A stretch of DNA of 64,000 bases from Erpobdella octoculata (lineage: Eukaryota > Annelida > Clitellata > Hirudinida > Erpobdellidae), in contig OZ022238.1 in the NCBI GenBank assembly GCA_963978895.1, positions 26,357,617 through 26,421,616 of the forward strand. Reading direction: 5' to 3'. This document shows, piece by piece, positions 1 through 8,362 of the stretch. The translations under genes were made by a program, and so were the position numbers. Within the stretch, counting starts at the first letter, position 1; the number at the start of each line of letters is the position of its first letter. The notes under the pieces are model-generated. The model worked only from the letters and a program-made list of their open reading frames with translations. It had not been told where the DNA came from and ran no database searches.

Positions 1-340
1 GGAAGGGCAAGCTACAAGCTCCAAAGACATTGGTGATCTTAAACTTGCACATTTTAACTTGGAATCCTAATCTCCACAAGCATCGAGCTACTTTTTTGGC
101 ACCTGCCAGAGCTTCTTCCTCATTAAAACAGCCGGCGCATGCTACCAGTCCTGTGGACCAAACAGTTGCTGTTACGTTCGGTTCTCTGAGTTTCATCGAA
201 ACCAGTCCCATTTCTTTTTTGTAAATAACGTTCATTCCATTCATGGCAAGATGCCTCAAATCTATGGGACATCCGGTTGAAAACGTACATACGACGTTGC
301 TGATTGTGAGCACACATTCAGGGCGATTGTCTTTATCCAT
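1..340 (-). CDS. TBPL1: TBP-like factor (TBPL1/TLF/TRF2), partial copy 1 of array
   Basis: N-terminal half of the repeated TBP-like gene. The start codon is at 338-340 and the reading frame runs off the left window edge. It is identical in layout to the three complete copies downstream at a fixed 1035-bp spacing, so the array certainly continues outside the window. Function, domains and promoter are as for the copy at 713-1375. The partial state is due only to the window edge; no break is visible. Confidence 0.9.
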   Translation of the reverse strand, partial: MDKDNRPECVLTISNVVCTFSTGCPIDLRHLAMNGMNVIYKKEMGLVSMKLREPNVTATVWSTGLVACAGCFNEEEALAGAKKVARCLWRLGFQVKMCKFKITNVFGACSLPF

Positions 341-712
341 ATCTCTTGACTTTCAAACGAAAAAACCTATTAGTTATCTCAGATGACAATGTTAAAAAAC
401 TCAGGAGAGAGAGCTTGGAGATATCAACCGTCTTTACGATGACAGAGATAGAAATGAATCGTTCTGTCGTCTTGCGGCCTTTTATAGCCTGTGGCCATCG
501 GCTGGCCGGGCCCGATTGACCAATAGGATTAGGCGTCGAGCAATCCCATTGGTCGATCGAAGCGTAGCCAATTAACATTGAACTTGACTAATTATGACCA
601 ACTGATTAGCTCGGTGTTAAGTTACCAACCAAACAAATTAAGTTTTTGTTTCTTTATAAAGCAATCAAAACGAAAAACGTTTGTATTTTTTATTAGAATT
701 AAAAAAATTGAC
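341..712 (-). promoter_or_regulatory. Promoter/5'UTR of copy 1 and poly(A) region of copy 2
   Basis: Spacer between two array genes. On the minus strand, for copy 1, a TATA box (CTATAAAAGG; TATAAAA at 480-486) lies about 140 bp before the ATG, and three CCAAT pentamers lie further upstream (520-524 and 568-572 in plus orientation, 548-552 in minus orientation). A GC-rich stretch (501-513) sits between TATA and CCAAT. Next to the stop codon of copy 2 is AATAAA on the minus strand (689-694), only about 19 nt after the stop, so the 3'UTR is very short. A small hairpin (AAACG, T-loop, CGTTT, near 670-685) follows; it is not a histone stem-loop. Each unit therefore looks like a self-contained transcription unit. 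Confidence 0.7.
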
Positions 713-1375
713 CTAAATTTTTTGTCTTTTCAATGGTCGATCTTCCGCAGGAGACTGCTTTCTTTTCTTGGCACCGTCTCCTTTTTGACAGAACACATCG
801 TCAAGCTTTCTTTCATCGCGCTCGACCTGCTGAAATGGCAGTGAAACGTGGTGAATAATTTCAACTGCTCTTTGAACCTTCTCCACCGACGGAGCTGTTA
901 TCGTGAGTTTCCCAGTCGTGAAGATCTTCAAGCACGCCTTTAACTCATCAATTCTAAAGTCAATTCCGGGAGAGAGCTCGGGTTCATAGCTCGCGTTTTT
1001 CGGATGAGCTCCCGAAAATGCTCTTGCATCGATTCGGAAGGGCAAGCTACAAGCTCCAAAGACATTGGTGATCTTAAACTTGCACATTTTAACTTGGAAT
1101 CCTAATCTCCACAAGCATCGAGCTACTTTTTTGGCACCTGCCAGAGCTTCTTCCTCATTAAAACAGCCGGCGCATGCTACCAGTCCTGTGGACCAAACAG
1201 TTGCTGTTACGTTCGGTTCTCTGAGTTTCATCGAAACCAGTCCCATTTCTTTTTTGTAAATAACGTTCATTCCATTCATGGCAAGATGCCTCAAATCTAT
1301 GGGACATCCGGTTGAAAACGTACATACGACGTTGCTGATTGTGAGCACACATTCAGGGCGATTGTCTTTATCCAT
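713..1375 (-). CDS. TBPL1: TBP-like factor (TBPL1/TLF/TRF2), complete copy 2
   Basis: 220-residue intronless frame. Two direct TBP-core repeats are visible: residues about 7-90 (ISNVVCTFSTGCPIDLRHLA, NVIYKKEMGLVSMKLREP, TATVWSTG) and about 100-190 (FKITNVFGACSLPFRID, ASYEPELSPGIDFRI, LKIFTTGKLTITAP). The match is to metazoan TLF/TRF2 rather than TBP: there is no long N-terminal domain, and the DNA-intercalating aromatic positions are altered (W in ATVWSTG, I in VEIIHHV). Family role: nuclear general transcription factor that replaces TBP at TATA-less promoters and binds TFIIA/TFIIB. The tail (KKRKQSP...PLKRQK) looks like a bipartite nuclear localisation signal. Stop TAG at 713-715. The absence of introns and the tandem arrangement are unusual for this family; a retrocopy amplified in tandem is possible. 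Confidence 0.92.
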   Translation of the reverse strand: MDKDNRPECVLTISNVVCTFSTGCPIDLRHLAMNGMNVIYKKEMGLVSMKLREPNVTATVWSTGLVACAGCFNEEEALAGAKKVARCLWRLGFQVKMCKFKITNVFGACSLPFRIDARAFSGAHPKNASYEPELSPGIDFRIDELKACLKIFTTGKLTITAPSVEKVQRAVEIIHHVSLPFQQVERDERKLDDVFCQKGDGAKKRKQSPAEDRPLKRQKI

Positions 1376-1747
1376 ATCTCTTGACTTTCAAACGAAAAAA
1401 CCTATTAGTTATCTCAGATGACAATGTTAAAAAACTCAGGAGAGAGAGCTTGGAGATATCAACCGTCTTTACGATGACAGAGATAGAAATGAATCGTTCT
1501 GTCGTCTTGCGGCCTTTTATAGCCTGTGGCCATCGGCTGGCCGGGCCCGATTGACCAATAGGATTAGGCGTCGAGCAATCCCATTGGTCGATCGAAGCGT
1601 AGCCAATTAACATTGAACTTGACTAATTATGACCAACTGATTAGCTCGGTGTTAAGTTACCAACCAAACAAATTAAGTTTTTGTTTCTTTATAAAGCAAT
1701 CAAAACGAAAAACGTTTGTATTTTTTATTAGAATTAAAAAAATTGAC
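1376..1747 (-). promoter_or_regulatory. Promoter/5'UTR of copy 2 and poly(A) region of copy 3
   Basis: Same spacer as 341-712, shifted by 1035 bp: TATAAAA at 1515-1521, CCAAT boxes at 1555-1559, 1583-1587 and 1603-1607, AATAAA (minus) at 1724-1729. It carries the GTGTTAAG variant near 1650. Confidence 0.7.
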
Positions 1748-2410
1748 CTAAATTTTTTGTCTTTTCAATGGTCGATCTTCCGCAGGAGACTGCTTTCTTT
1801 TCTTGGCACCGTCTCCTTTTTGACAGAACACATCGTCAAGCTTTCTTTCATCGCGCTCGACCTGCTGAAATGGCAGTGAAACGTGGTGAATAATTTCAAC
1901 TGCTCTTTGAACCTTCTCCACCGACGGAGCTGTTATCGTGAGTTTCCCAGTCGTGAAGATCTTCAAGCACGCCTTTAACTCATCAATTCTAAAGTCAATT
2001 CCGGGAGAGAGCTCGGGTTCATAGCTCGCGTTTTTCGGATGAGCTCCCGAAAATGCTCTTGCATCGATTCGGAAGGGCAAGCTACAAGCTCCAAAGACAT
2101 TGGTGATCTTAAACTTGCACATTTTAACTTGGAATCCTAATCTCCACAAGCATCGAGCTACTTTTTTGGCACCTGCCAGAGCTTCTTCCTCATTAAAACA
2201 GCCGGCGCATGCTACCAGTCCTGTGGACCAAACAGTTGCTGTTACGTTCGGTTCTCTGAGTTTCATCGAAACCAGTCCCATTTCTTTTTTGTAAATAACG
2301 TTCATTCCATTCATGGCAAGATGCCTCAAATCTATGGGACATCCGGTTGAAAACGTACATACGACGTTGCTGATTGTGAGCACACATTCAGGGCGATTGT
2401 CTTTATCCAT
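1748..2410 (-). CDS. TBPL1: TBP-like factor (TBPL1/TLF/TRF2), complete copy 3
   Basis: Third array copy. Its 220-residue translation is the same as that of the copies at 713-1375 and 2783-3445, exactly 1035 bp away on each side. I saw no amino-acid difference among the three complete copies. Such identity means recent amplification or strong gene conversion. Domains and function are as described for 713-1375. Confidence 0.92.
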   Translation of the reverse strand: MDKDNRPECVLTISNVVCTFSTGCPIDLRHLAMNGMNVIYKKEMGLVSMKLREPNVTATVWSTGLVACAGCFNEEEALAGAKKVARCLWRLGFQVKMCKFKITNVFGACSLPFRIDARAFSGAHPKNASYEPELSPGIDFRIDELKACLKIFTTGKLTITAPSVEKVQRAVEIIHHVSLPFQQVERDERKLDDVFCQKGDGAKKRKQSPAEDRPLKRQKI

Positions 2411-2782
2411 ATCTCTTGACTTTCAAACGAAAAAACCTATTAGTTATCTCAGATGACAATGTTAAAAAACTCAGGAGAGAGAGCTTGGAGATATCAACCG
2501 TCTTTACGATGACAGAGATAGAAATGAATCGTTCTGTCGTCTTGCGGCCTTTTATAGCCTGTGGCCATCGGCTGGCCGGGCCCGATTGACCAATAGGATT
2601 AGGCGTCGAGCAATCCCATTGGTCGATCGAAGCGTAGCCAATTAACATTGAACTTGACTAATTATGACCAACTGATTAGCTCGGTTTTCAGTTACCAACC
2701 AAACAAATTAAGTTTTTGTTTCTTTATAAAGCAATCAAAACGAAAAACGTTTGTATTTTTTATTAGAATTAAAAAAATTGAC
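2411..2782 (-). promoter_or_regulatory. Promoter/5'UTR of copy 3 and poly(A) region of copy 4
   Basis: Same spacer shifted by 2070 bp: TATAAAA at 2550-2556, CCAAT boxes at 2590-2594, 2618-2622 and 2638-2642. It differs from the two spacers to its left by GTTTTCAG instead of GTGTTAAG near 2684, so at least two unit variants coexist. Confidence 0.7.
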
Positions 2783-3445
2783 CTAAATTTTTTGTCTTTT
2801 CAATGGTCGATCTTCCGCAGGAGACTGCTTTCTTTTCTTGGCACCGTCTCCTTTTTGACAGAACACATCGTCAAGCTTTCTTTCATCGCGCTCGACCTGC
2901 TGAAATGGCAGTGAAACGTGGTGAATAATTTCAACTGCTCTTTGAACCTTCTCCACCGACGGAGCTGTTATCGTGAGTTTCCCAGTCGTGAAGATCTTCA
3001 AGCACGCCTTTAACTCATCAATTCTAAAGTCAATTCCGGGAGAGAGCTCGGGTTCATAGCTCGCGTTTTTCGGATGAGCTCCCGAAAATGCTCTTGCATC
3101 GATTCGGAAGGGCAAGCTACAAGCTCCAAAGACATTGGTGATCTTAAACTTGCACATTTTAACTTGGAATCCTAATCTCCACAAGCATCGAGCTACTTTT
3201 TTGGCACCTGCCAGAGCTTCTTCCTCATTAAAACAGCCGGCGCATGCTACCAGTCCTGTGGACCAAACAGTTGCTGTTACGTTCGGTTCTCTGAGTTTCA
3301 TCGAAACCAGTCCCATTTCTTTTTTGTAAATAACGTTCATTCCATTCATGGCAAGATGCCTCAAATCTATGGGACATCCGGTTGAAAACGTACATACGAC
3401 GTTGCTGATTGTGAGCACACATTCAGGGCGATTGTCTTTATCCAT
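2783..3445 (-). CDS. TBPL1: TBP-like factor (TBPL1/TLF/TRF2), complete copy 4 (array edge)
   Basis: Last complete copy, the 5'-most gene of the array in transcription direction. It has the same 220-residue product as its neighbours. Its promoter (TATAAAA at 3585-3591, CCAAT boxes at 3625-3629, 3653-3657 and 3673-3677) is intact, but the unit is cut at about 3753, where a Helitron-like element begins. Confidence 0.92.
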   Translation of the reverse strand: MDKDNRPECVLTISNVVCTFSTGCPIDLRHLAMNGMNVIYKKEMGLVSMKLREPNVTATVWSTGLVACAGCFNEEEALAGAKKVARCLWRLGFQVKMCKFKITNVFGACSLPFRIDARAFSGAHPKNASYEPELSPGIDFRIDELKACLKIFTTGKLTITAPSVEKVQRAVEIIHHVSLPFQQVERDERKLDDVFCQKGDGAKKRKQSPAEDRPLKRQKI

Positions 3446-3753
3446 ATCTCTTGACTTTCAAACGAAAAAACCTATTAGTTATCTCAGATGACAATGTTAA
3501 AAAACTCAGGAGAGAGAGCTTGGAGATATCAACCGTCTTTACGATGACAGAGATAGAAATGAATCGTTCTGTCGTCTTGCGGCCTTTTATAGCCTGTGGC
3601 CATCGGCTGGCCGGGCCCGATTGACCAATAGGATTAGGCGTCGAGCAATCCCATTGGTCGATCGAAGCGTAGCCAATTAACATTGAACTTGACTAATTAT
3701 GACCAACTGATTAGCTCGGTTTTCAGTTACCAACCAAACAAATTAAGTTTTTG

Positions 3754-4773
3754 TCTTTATTTATATAAATGAATGTTTGTATATATGTATGTATGTATGT
3801 ATATATAGAGGTATGTTATTTATGCATTGCTACACCATTCATCCGATCGTAATGAAATTTTCACTCAACCTTGAGAGTCAAGGGGAATCAAATATATAGA
3901 AAATTTTTTTGAAATCCGTCACAAAATGAGCGGAGCGGAGCGGGTGAGCGAGCGGGAACTATATATATATATGTATGTGCGTATGTATGTTTGTATGTAT
4001 GTATGTGTATGTGCATGTATGTGTGTCTGTGTGTGTGTTTATGTATGTATGTATGTATGTGTTTTTTTTAAATATTTCGGCACAAAATGCTCATTCAAAG
4101 TATGTATGTGTGTGTATGTATCTATGTATGTATGTATGTATGTATGTATGTATGTATGTATGTATGTGTGTGTATGTATGTATGTATGTATGTATGTATG
4201 TATGCATGCATGTATGTATGCATGTGCGTATGTATGTGTGTTTGTATGTATGTGTATGTGCATGTATGTGTGTCTGTGTGTGTGTTTATGTATGTATGTA
4301 TGTATGTATGTATGTGTTTTTTACAATATTTCGGCACTAATTGCTCATTCAAAGTATGTATGTGTGTGTATGTATATATGTAGGTATGTATGTATGTATC
4401 TTTGTATGTATGTATGTATGTATGTATGTATGTATGTATGTATGTATCTTTGTATGTATGTATGTATGTATGTATGTATGTATGTATGTATGTATGTATG
4501 TATGTATGTATGTATGTATGTATGTATGTATGTATGTATGTATGTATGTTAGTATGTATGTATGTATGTATGTATGTATGTATGTATGTATGTATGTATG
4601 TATGTATGTATGTAGAATCGGATCTAGGGGGGGTCAACTGAGAGCGAAAGAATGAGCTGGAAAGCGACAGGGAACGGATAACGACCGGGAGCGGGAGTTT
4701 GTATGTATCTATGTATGTATGTGTGTATGTATGTATGTATGTATGTATGTATGTATGTATGTATGTATATATG

Positions 4774-4807
<34 letters not shown>

Positions 4808-5169
4808 TGTATGAATTTATGTATGTATGTATGTATGTATGTATGTATGTATGTATGTATGTATGTATGTATGTATGTATGTATGTATGTATGTGTTTAT
4901 GTATGTATGTGTGTATCTATGTATGTATGTATGTATGGATGTATGTATGTATGTATGTATGTATGTATTTATGTATGTATGAATGTATGTATGTATGTAT
5001 GTAGAATCGGATCTAGGGGGTAACTGAGAGCGAAAAAATGAGCGGGAAAGCGACAGGGAACGGATAACTACCGGGAGCGGGAGCGCAAGCGGGAAGGAAA
5101 CGGGAGCGAAAAAGTAACGCATTATGTAAACCTCTAAAAACCCCGGGAAACGCCGGGTGCCCCGGCTAG
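3754..5169 (+). mobile_element. Non-autonomous Helitron with TATG microsatellites
   Basis: Begins with TC followed by an AT-rich start (TTTATATAAATGAATG) seen at other Helitron 5' ends in this window. Ends with an imperfect hairpin (CCCGGGAAACGCCGGG) and CTAG at 5166-5169, followed by T. There is no transposase. The inside holds two long TATG/TGTA microsatellite tracts (about 3960-4617 and 4700-5003) separated by GCGGGAACGGATAACGACC-type Helitron spacer. The first 270 bp recur in reverse at 39408-39705. The base before TC is G rather than the expected A, so the 5' end is less certain than the 3' end. Confidence 0.65.
3960..5003. repeat. (TATG)n microsatellite tracts
   Basis: Two near-continuous runs of the 4-mer TATG with scattered TGTG and TATC interruptions, split at 4618-4699. 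Open frames here translate as MYVC repeats and are microsatellite artefacts. Confidence 0.95.
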
Positions 5170-5450
5170 TGTAAAATAAAATCTGAAAATTTAAAAAATT
5201 TCTTGGGGCTCAATTGAGCCCCAAGACCCCACACAATTTTGGGAAGAAAAAAGAATAAATTGGAGAGAAAATATGAGAGAAGAGGTGAAGAGAGAAAAAA
5301 TAAGAAGCTTGCCCCCCCTGCAAAAATTCCTGCGGGCGCCCATGATTGCAAATTCATTTGAACACACCCACGTATCCATAATACTTATTAAATGGTACGA
5401 ATTTGTTTTGCTTTTTTTGTATTAATTAAAATTTAATTTGTGAAATACTT
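5170..5450. other. Intergenic stretch with a perfect palindrome
   Basis: No gene seen. A perfect palindrome centred near 5212 (TTGGGGCTCAATTGAGCC and continuing) could form a 12-bp hairpin. A CCCCCCTGCAAAAATTCC and GGGCGCCCATGA sequence at 5311-5345 resembles the end of a hAT-type MITE, but I could not find a partner end. Confidence 0.4.
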
Positions 5451-5455
5451 CTGTA

Positions 5456-5855
5456 TTTAGCATTTCAACAAACAACCACTCGATCGCCATCCGTTGACAT
5501 CTCGGAAATCATGCTCGATGACGAAGAGAGTAAAAATGAATTGGAAGAATTTCTTTATTCATCCATAGAAGAGCAGGAAAATGCTTGTGAAGGAAGTGGA
5601 TATAAGTCTTCATGTGATGATGTTAATGATAATTGTACAGACTCCAAATTAGAAATTAATACTAGGTTTTTGCCTTGTGATGGCGTAAATGTTGAACATT
5701 CAATTCTGCACATCAGGGACTCCAATGAACTATTCACATCTGCCATTAATTGTGGAAACATTCTGGATGAAATTATACCAGCTGTTGATGAATCAACCAA
5801 GTTATCTTCATCAGTAGTATCGCAGTATTTGAAAGAGACTGTTGATTCCAATTAA
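5456..5855 (+). CDS. Unrecognised acidic protein, possible terminal exon
   Basis: An open frame of 114 codons from ATG 5511 to TAA 5853-5855. The frame stays open upstream to a plausible splice acceptor (TTCTGTATTTAG ending near 5460), so this may be the last exon of a gene whose earlier exons lie elsewhere. The product is acidic and rich in D, E, S and N (MLDDEESKNELEEF near the start) with no domain I recognise. Codon use looks protein-like rather than repeat-derived. An AATAAA lies about 180 bp downstream. No upstream exon is visible between the Helitron and this frame. It could be a chance frame or a fragment carried by a transposon. Confidence 0.35.
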
Positions 5856-6200
5856 TAACTAATGGGATCATATAAAATTTCTTATATTAAAAATGCCACT
5901 GAAGTTCAATTTAGAAATGGTCAGGACAATGTAAAATTAAAATGTACAGATAATATAATCAATTTAAGTTGTGTTTAGTTCTGTACTTGTCCGGTTTGTG
6001 GAATTGAATTGTTGTCAAAGTGCCTTTTTTATTTAAAAATAAATTTACCAAAATTAGTTTTCAATCTGTGTTCTGTGCAGTGTTATTTTCATTTGCCAAA
6101 TATTTCTTATAATTCCTATTTCCATTCAAGCTCTTAGATTTCCATTCCAATTCTAATTACCATTAAGAAAATAATTTCAATTCTAATTTTGTTTACTTTT
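5856..6200. other. AT-rich flank, possible 3'UTR and hAT-like subterminal repeats
   Basis: No gene seen. An AATAAA occurs near 6037. From about 6100 the words ATTTCCATTCCAATTC recur in slightly different forms, similar to the repeats at 22.4-22.6 kb, suggesting subterminal DNA of an unidentified DNA transposon. Confidence 0.3.
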
Positions 6201-6481
6201 ACTCTTTTTTTGGTGTGCTAATTCTATGACAATTTCGGTTGTTTCTGTTTGTTTACTTTTCTCGTTTTACTTTTGACCCTGATGATGGCTGACATAGCTG
6301 AAACGATCCGTCGGTCTGACAATAAAAGTTTAACGTAAAAGTTTTTGACTAATTGTAGTCTCGAACAGCGAGTTTTATACCGAAAGGTCGAGAATTTGGC
6401 TCGAAAAGTTGTTTCTGCCAAATGGCGAGTTGTATTTCTTAGAGCATGTCTCAAAGATAATTTTATTCCGCAGTTTATTTG

Positions 6482-6483
<2 letters not shown>
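6200..6483 (+). mobile_element. Penelope-like element, 5' fragment (hammerhead plus ORF start)
   Basis: A hammerhead-like motif (6275-6316) is followed by a frame beginning at 6345 whose first 47 residues (NLARKVVSAKWRVVFLRACL and IPQFI) match the N-terminal region typical of Penelope reverse-transcriptase ORFs. The frame is then cut by a long TA microsatellite, so only the 5' end of the element survives. Confidence 0.65.
6275..6316 (+). ncRNA. Hammerhead ribozyme motif (Penelope type)
   Basis: Core elements in order: stem I strand GACC (6275-6278), CTGATGA (6279-6285), a small stem II (GGCT/AGCT with 5-nt loop), GAAA (6300-6303), 3-bp stem III (ACG, ATC loop, CGT), cleavage triplet GTC ending at 6312, then GGTC (6313-6316) pairing with the first strand. 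One extra T lies between CTGATGA and stem II. Hammerheads with very short stem III are a known feature of Penelope-like elements. Activity is not shown by the sequence. Confidence 0.7.

Positions 6484-6563
<80 letters not shown>
6484..6563. repeat. (TA)n microsatellite
   Basis: Uninterrupted TA run of about 80 bp that truncates the Penelope frame. The IYIY frames on both strands are artefacts. Confidence 0.95.
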
Positions 6564-6567
<4 letters not shown>

Positions 6568-6752
6568 CTCGTGTCATAGTGTTTGAAATTGAACTCCTTC
6601 GAAACGGCTGAACCGATCATTATGAAATTTTTTGTGTACATTTGGTACGTCTGAGGATAGATCCACGGCTATATGGAATATTTTTTTTTTAATTATTTAA
6701 AAAAGTTATTTTCGAAAAACAAAGGACAAACAGACAGAGAGACAAACAAACA

Positions 6753-6757
<5 letters not shown>

Positions 6758-6845
<88 letters not shown>

Positions 6846-7082
6846 TAGCGGATATAGAGGGGCCGGGGAAGGCTATGGCCCCTCCCGTGGATTCCAAAAA
6901 TAACTTTCTTTTAAATACTAAAAGAAATGTGACTACTTTTTAGGTAAATTACAAAATGTTTAGCATCTGGCAGTGGTTTTCCAGTGAGGTTTGTGGATAT
7001 AAGATCAAATGTTTGCTTTTTCCGCCGTTTTTGGCCCCTCCCGCCAGTTGTTTGTCCCCCGCCAAAGAAGTCTAGATCTGCC

Positions 7083-7160
<78 letters not shown>
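6758..7160. repeat. Two (TA)n tracts flanking a hAT-like MITE
   Basis: TA runs at 6758-6841 and 7087-7160 enclose about 240 bp (6842-7081) whose ends are loosely inverted (AGCGGATATAGAGG at left, TCTAGATCTGCC at right) and contain GGCCCCTCCCG blocks, as in hAT-type MITEs. Target duplication cannot be judged inside TA repeats. Confidence 0.55.
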
Positions 7161-7161
<1 letters not shown>

Positions 7162-7162
<1 letters not shown>

Positions 7163-7665
7163 TAGAGATAGCCCGTCAAAAATGACGGAAGTTTTAAAAT
7201 ATGGCGCCCGTTATAAAAATAGTCAACAAAAACAAAATGATATTTGATAACCATAAAAACAAATTTTATATATAAGCAAATCAAAAAATTTTGTCTATCT
7301 GGATTGGCCGTGTCTGACATGAGGCTTTTAAGAAAATCGGGATATTCAAGTGTATTACCGTGATTGTCAATTGGTTTTGGCAACATTACTTTGCCTTTTC
7401 GACAACATGAAGTGAATAGTCCATCTGATGGTTGATCTGCAGCAAAATTTCTTGATCGACATGAAGTACATAAAACATCAAATTCACCACAATCATGTTG
7501 ATCGAATTGCCTCACTCGCACGATCTCATGCTAAAAGTTGGGAGATCGCATTAGCAGCTCGATGTAGCTGCAATTCATTGGGAGACATTTGTTCAACTCG
7601 ATGGCGTTGCGAGGCAGCATTGGTTTCTCGAAGTAGGAAAAACAAAACTAATCTATATATATAGA
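7162..7665 (-). mobile_element. Helitron remnant with N-terminal Rep/helicase coding fragment
   Basis: Minus-strand 3' end: hairpin CCGTCATTTTTGACGG then CTAG ending at 7162, followed by T. The 5' TC may be at 7665 in TCTATATATATAGA. Inside, on the minus strand, is a frame (about 7262-7520) with a Cys-rich Helitron N-terminal signature (VLCTSCRSRNF, FTSCCRKGKVMLP). Further upstream a second frame encodes REQMSPNELQLHRAANA-like residues, interrupted by a frameshift and stops near 7500-7530. The Rep and helicase domains are absent. The last about 115 bp recur in plus orientation at 13075-13188. Confidence 0.7.
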
Positions 7666-7675
7666 AGAACATGTC

Positions 7676-7707
<32 letters not shown>

Positions 7708-8326
7708 TAATCAACGCCGAGCTCAAACGCCTCATCCTAGGAACGTGAAATTTGGAACTTATATTACTTTTATTGCGTAAGCATCCACTAAGAAAGGATT
7801 TTTGAAAATTTTTCTCCTGAGGAGCAGAAACTGGAAAACAAACTTTTATCTAAAACAATGTATATCTCGAAAACCAAAAATGAGGAGATTTTGAAATTTG
7901 GTATATGGATTCTTCTTGAAAAATAAAAAGATACGTGTTTCACCATTTTTTGAAAATTCGGTTTCCCGGACCTCAAATGTGGGTTGGAAAATTGGGTTAT
8001 TTGGTTTTTAAAGTAGCTGCTACTCAAAAACTGTAAATACCACAGATGTAAAAATTAGTATTTAGTTTCTATTCTAAAAATAAAGATATACGTGTTTCAC
8101 CATTTTTTACAAATTTGGTTTCCAGGACTTTAAATGTGGGGTGGACAATAGGATTACTCGGTTTTTAAAGTAGCTGCTACTCCAAAACTGTGAATGCTAC
8201 AAAAGTAAAAATTAGTATTTAGTTTCTACTCTAAAAATAATTATATACGTGTTTCACCATTTTTTGAAAATTTGGTTTCCAGGACTTCAAATGTGGGGTG
8301 GAATATAGGGTTATTTGGTTTTTAAA

Positions 8327-8335
<9 letters not shown>
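7652..8335 (+). mobile_element. Helitron-like 5' end with 157-bp tandem repeats
   Basis: TCTATATATATAGAAG at 7652 followed by a run of TGACTGAC repeats and a GCCGAGCTCAAACG motif, typical of Helitron 5' ends. From about 7890 to 8330 a 157-bp unit (containing CGTGTTTCACCATTTTTT at 7934, 8091 and 8248) is repeated about 2.7 times. No 3' hairpin/CTAG is found before the next TA tract, so the element is truncated. Confidence 0.5.

Positions 8336-8361
<26 letters not shown>

Positions 8362-8362
<1 letters not shown>

Larger units (their letters stand above)
1..3753. repeat. Tandem array of 1035-bp TBPL1 gene units (about 3.6 units)
   Basis: Direct head-to-tail repeat with an exact 1035-bp period (the same words begin at 1, 1036, 2071 and 3106). 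Each unit is one complete gene: promoter, 663-bp frame and poly(A) signal. The right boundary is sharp: after the shared GTTTTTGT at 3747-3754 the sequence leaves the unit and becomes Helitron-like. The left boundary is outside the window. Confidence 0.97.

Noticed and set aside
30..844. Short frames on both strands repeated every 1035 bp (64, 81 and 88 codons)
   Set aside because: They overlap the TBPL1 gene or its promoter in other frames and repeat only because the unit repeats; no protein signature.
1..3753. Histone gene cluster
   Set aside because: The tandem layout with TATA and CCAAT boxes suggested it, but the encoded protein is a two-repeat TBP fold and there is no histone 3' stem-loop.
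3926..5023. Long MYVCMYVC frames
   Set aside because: Translation of the TATG microsatellite in several frames; no start context or domain.
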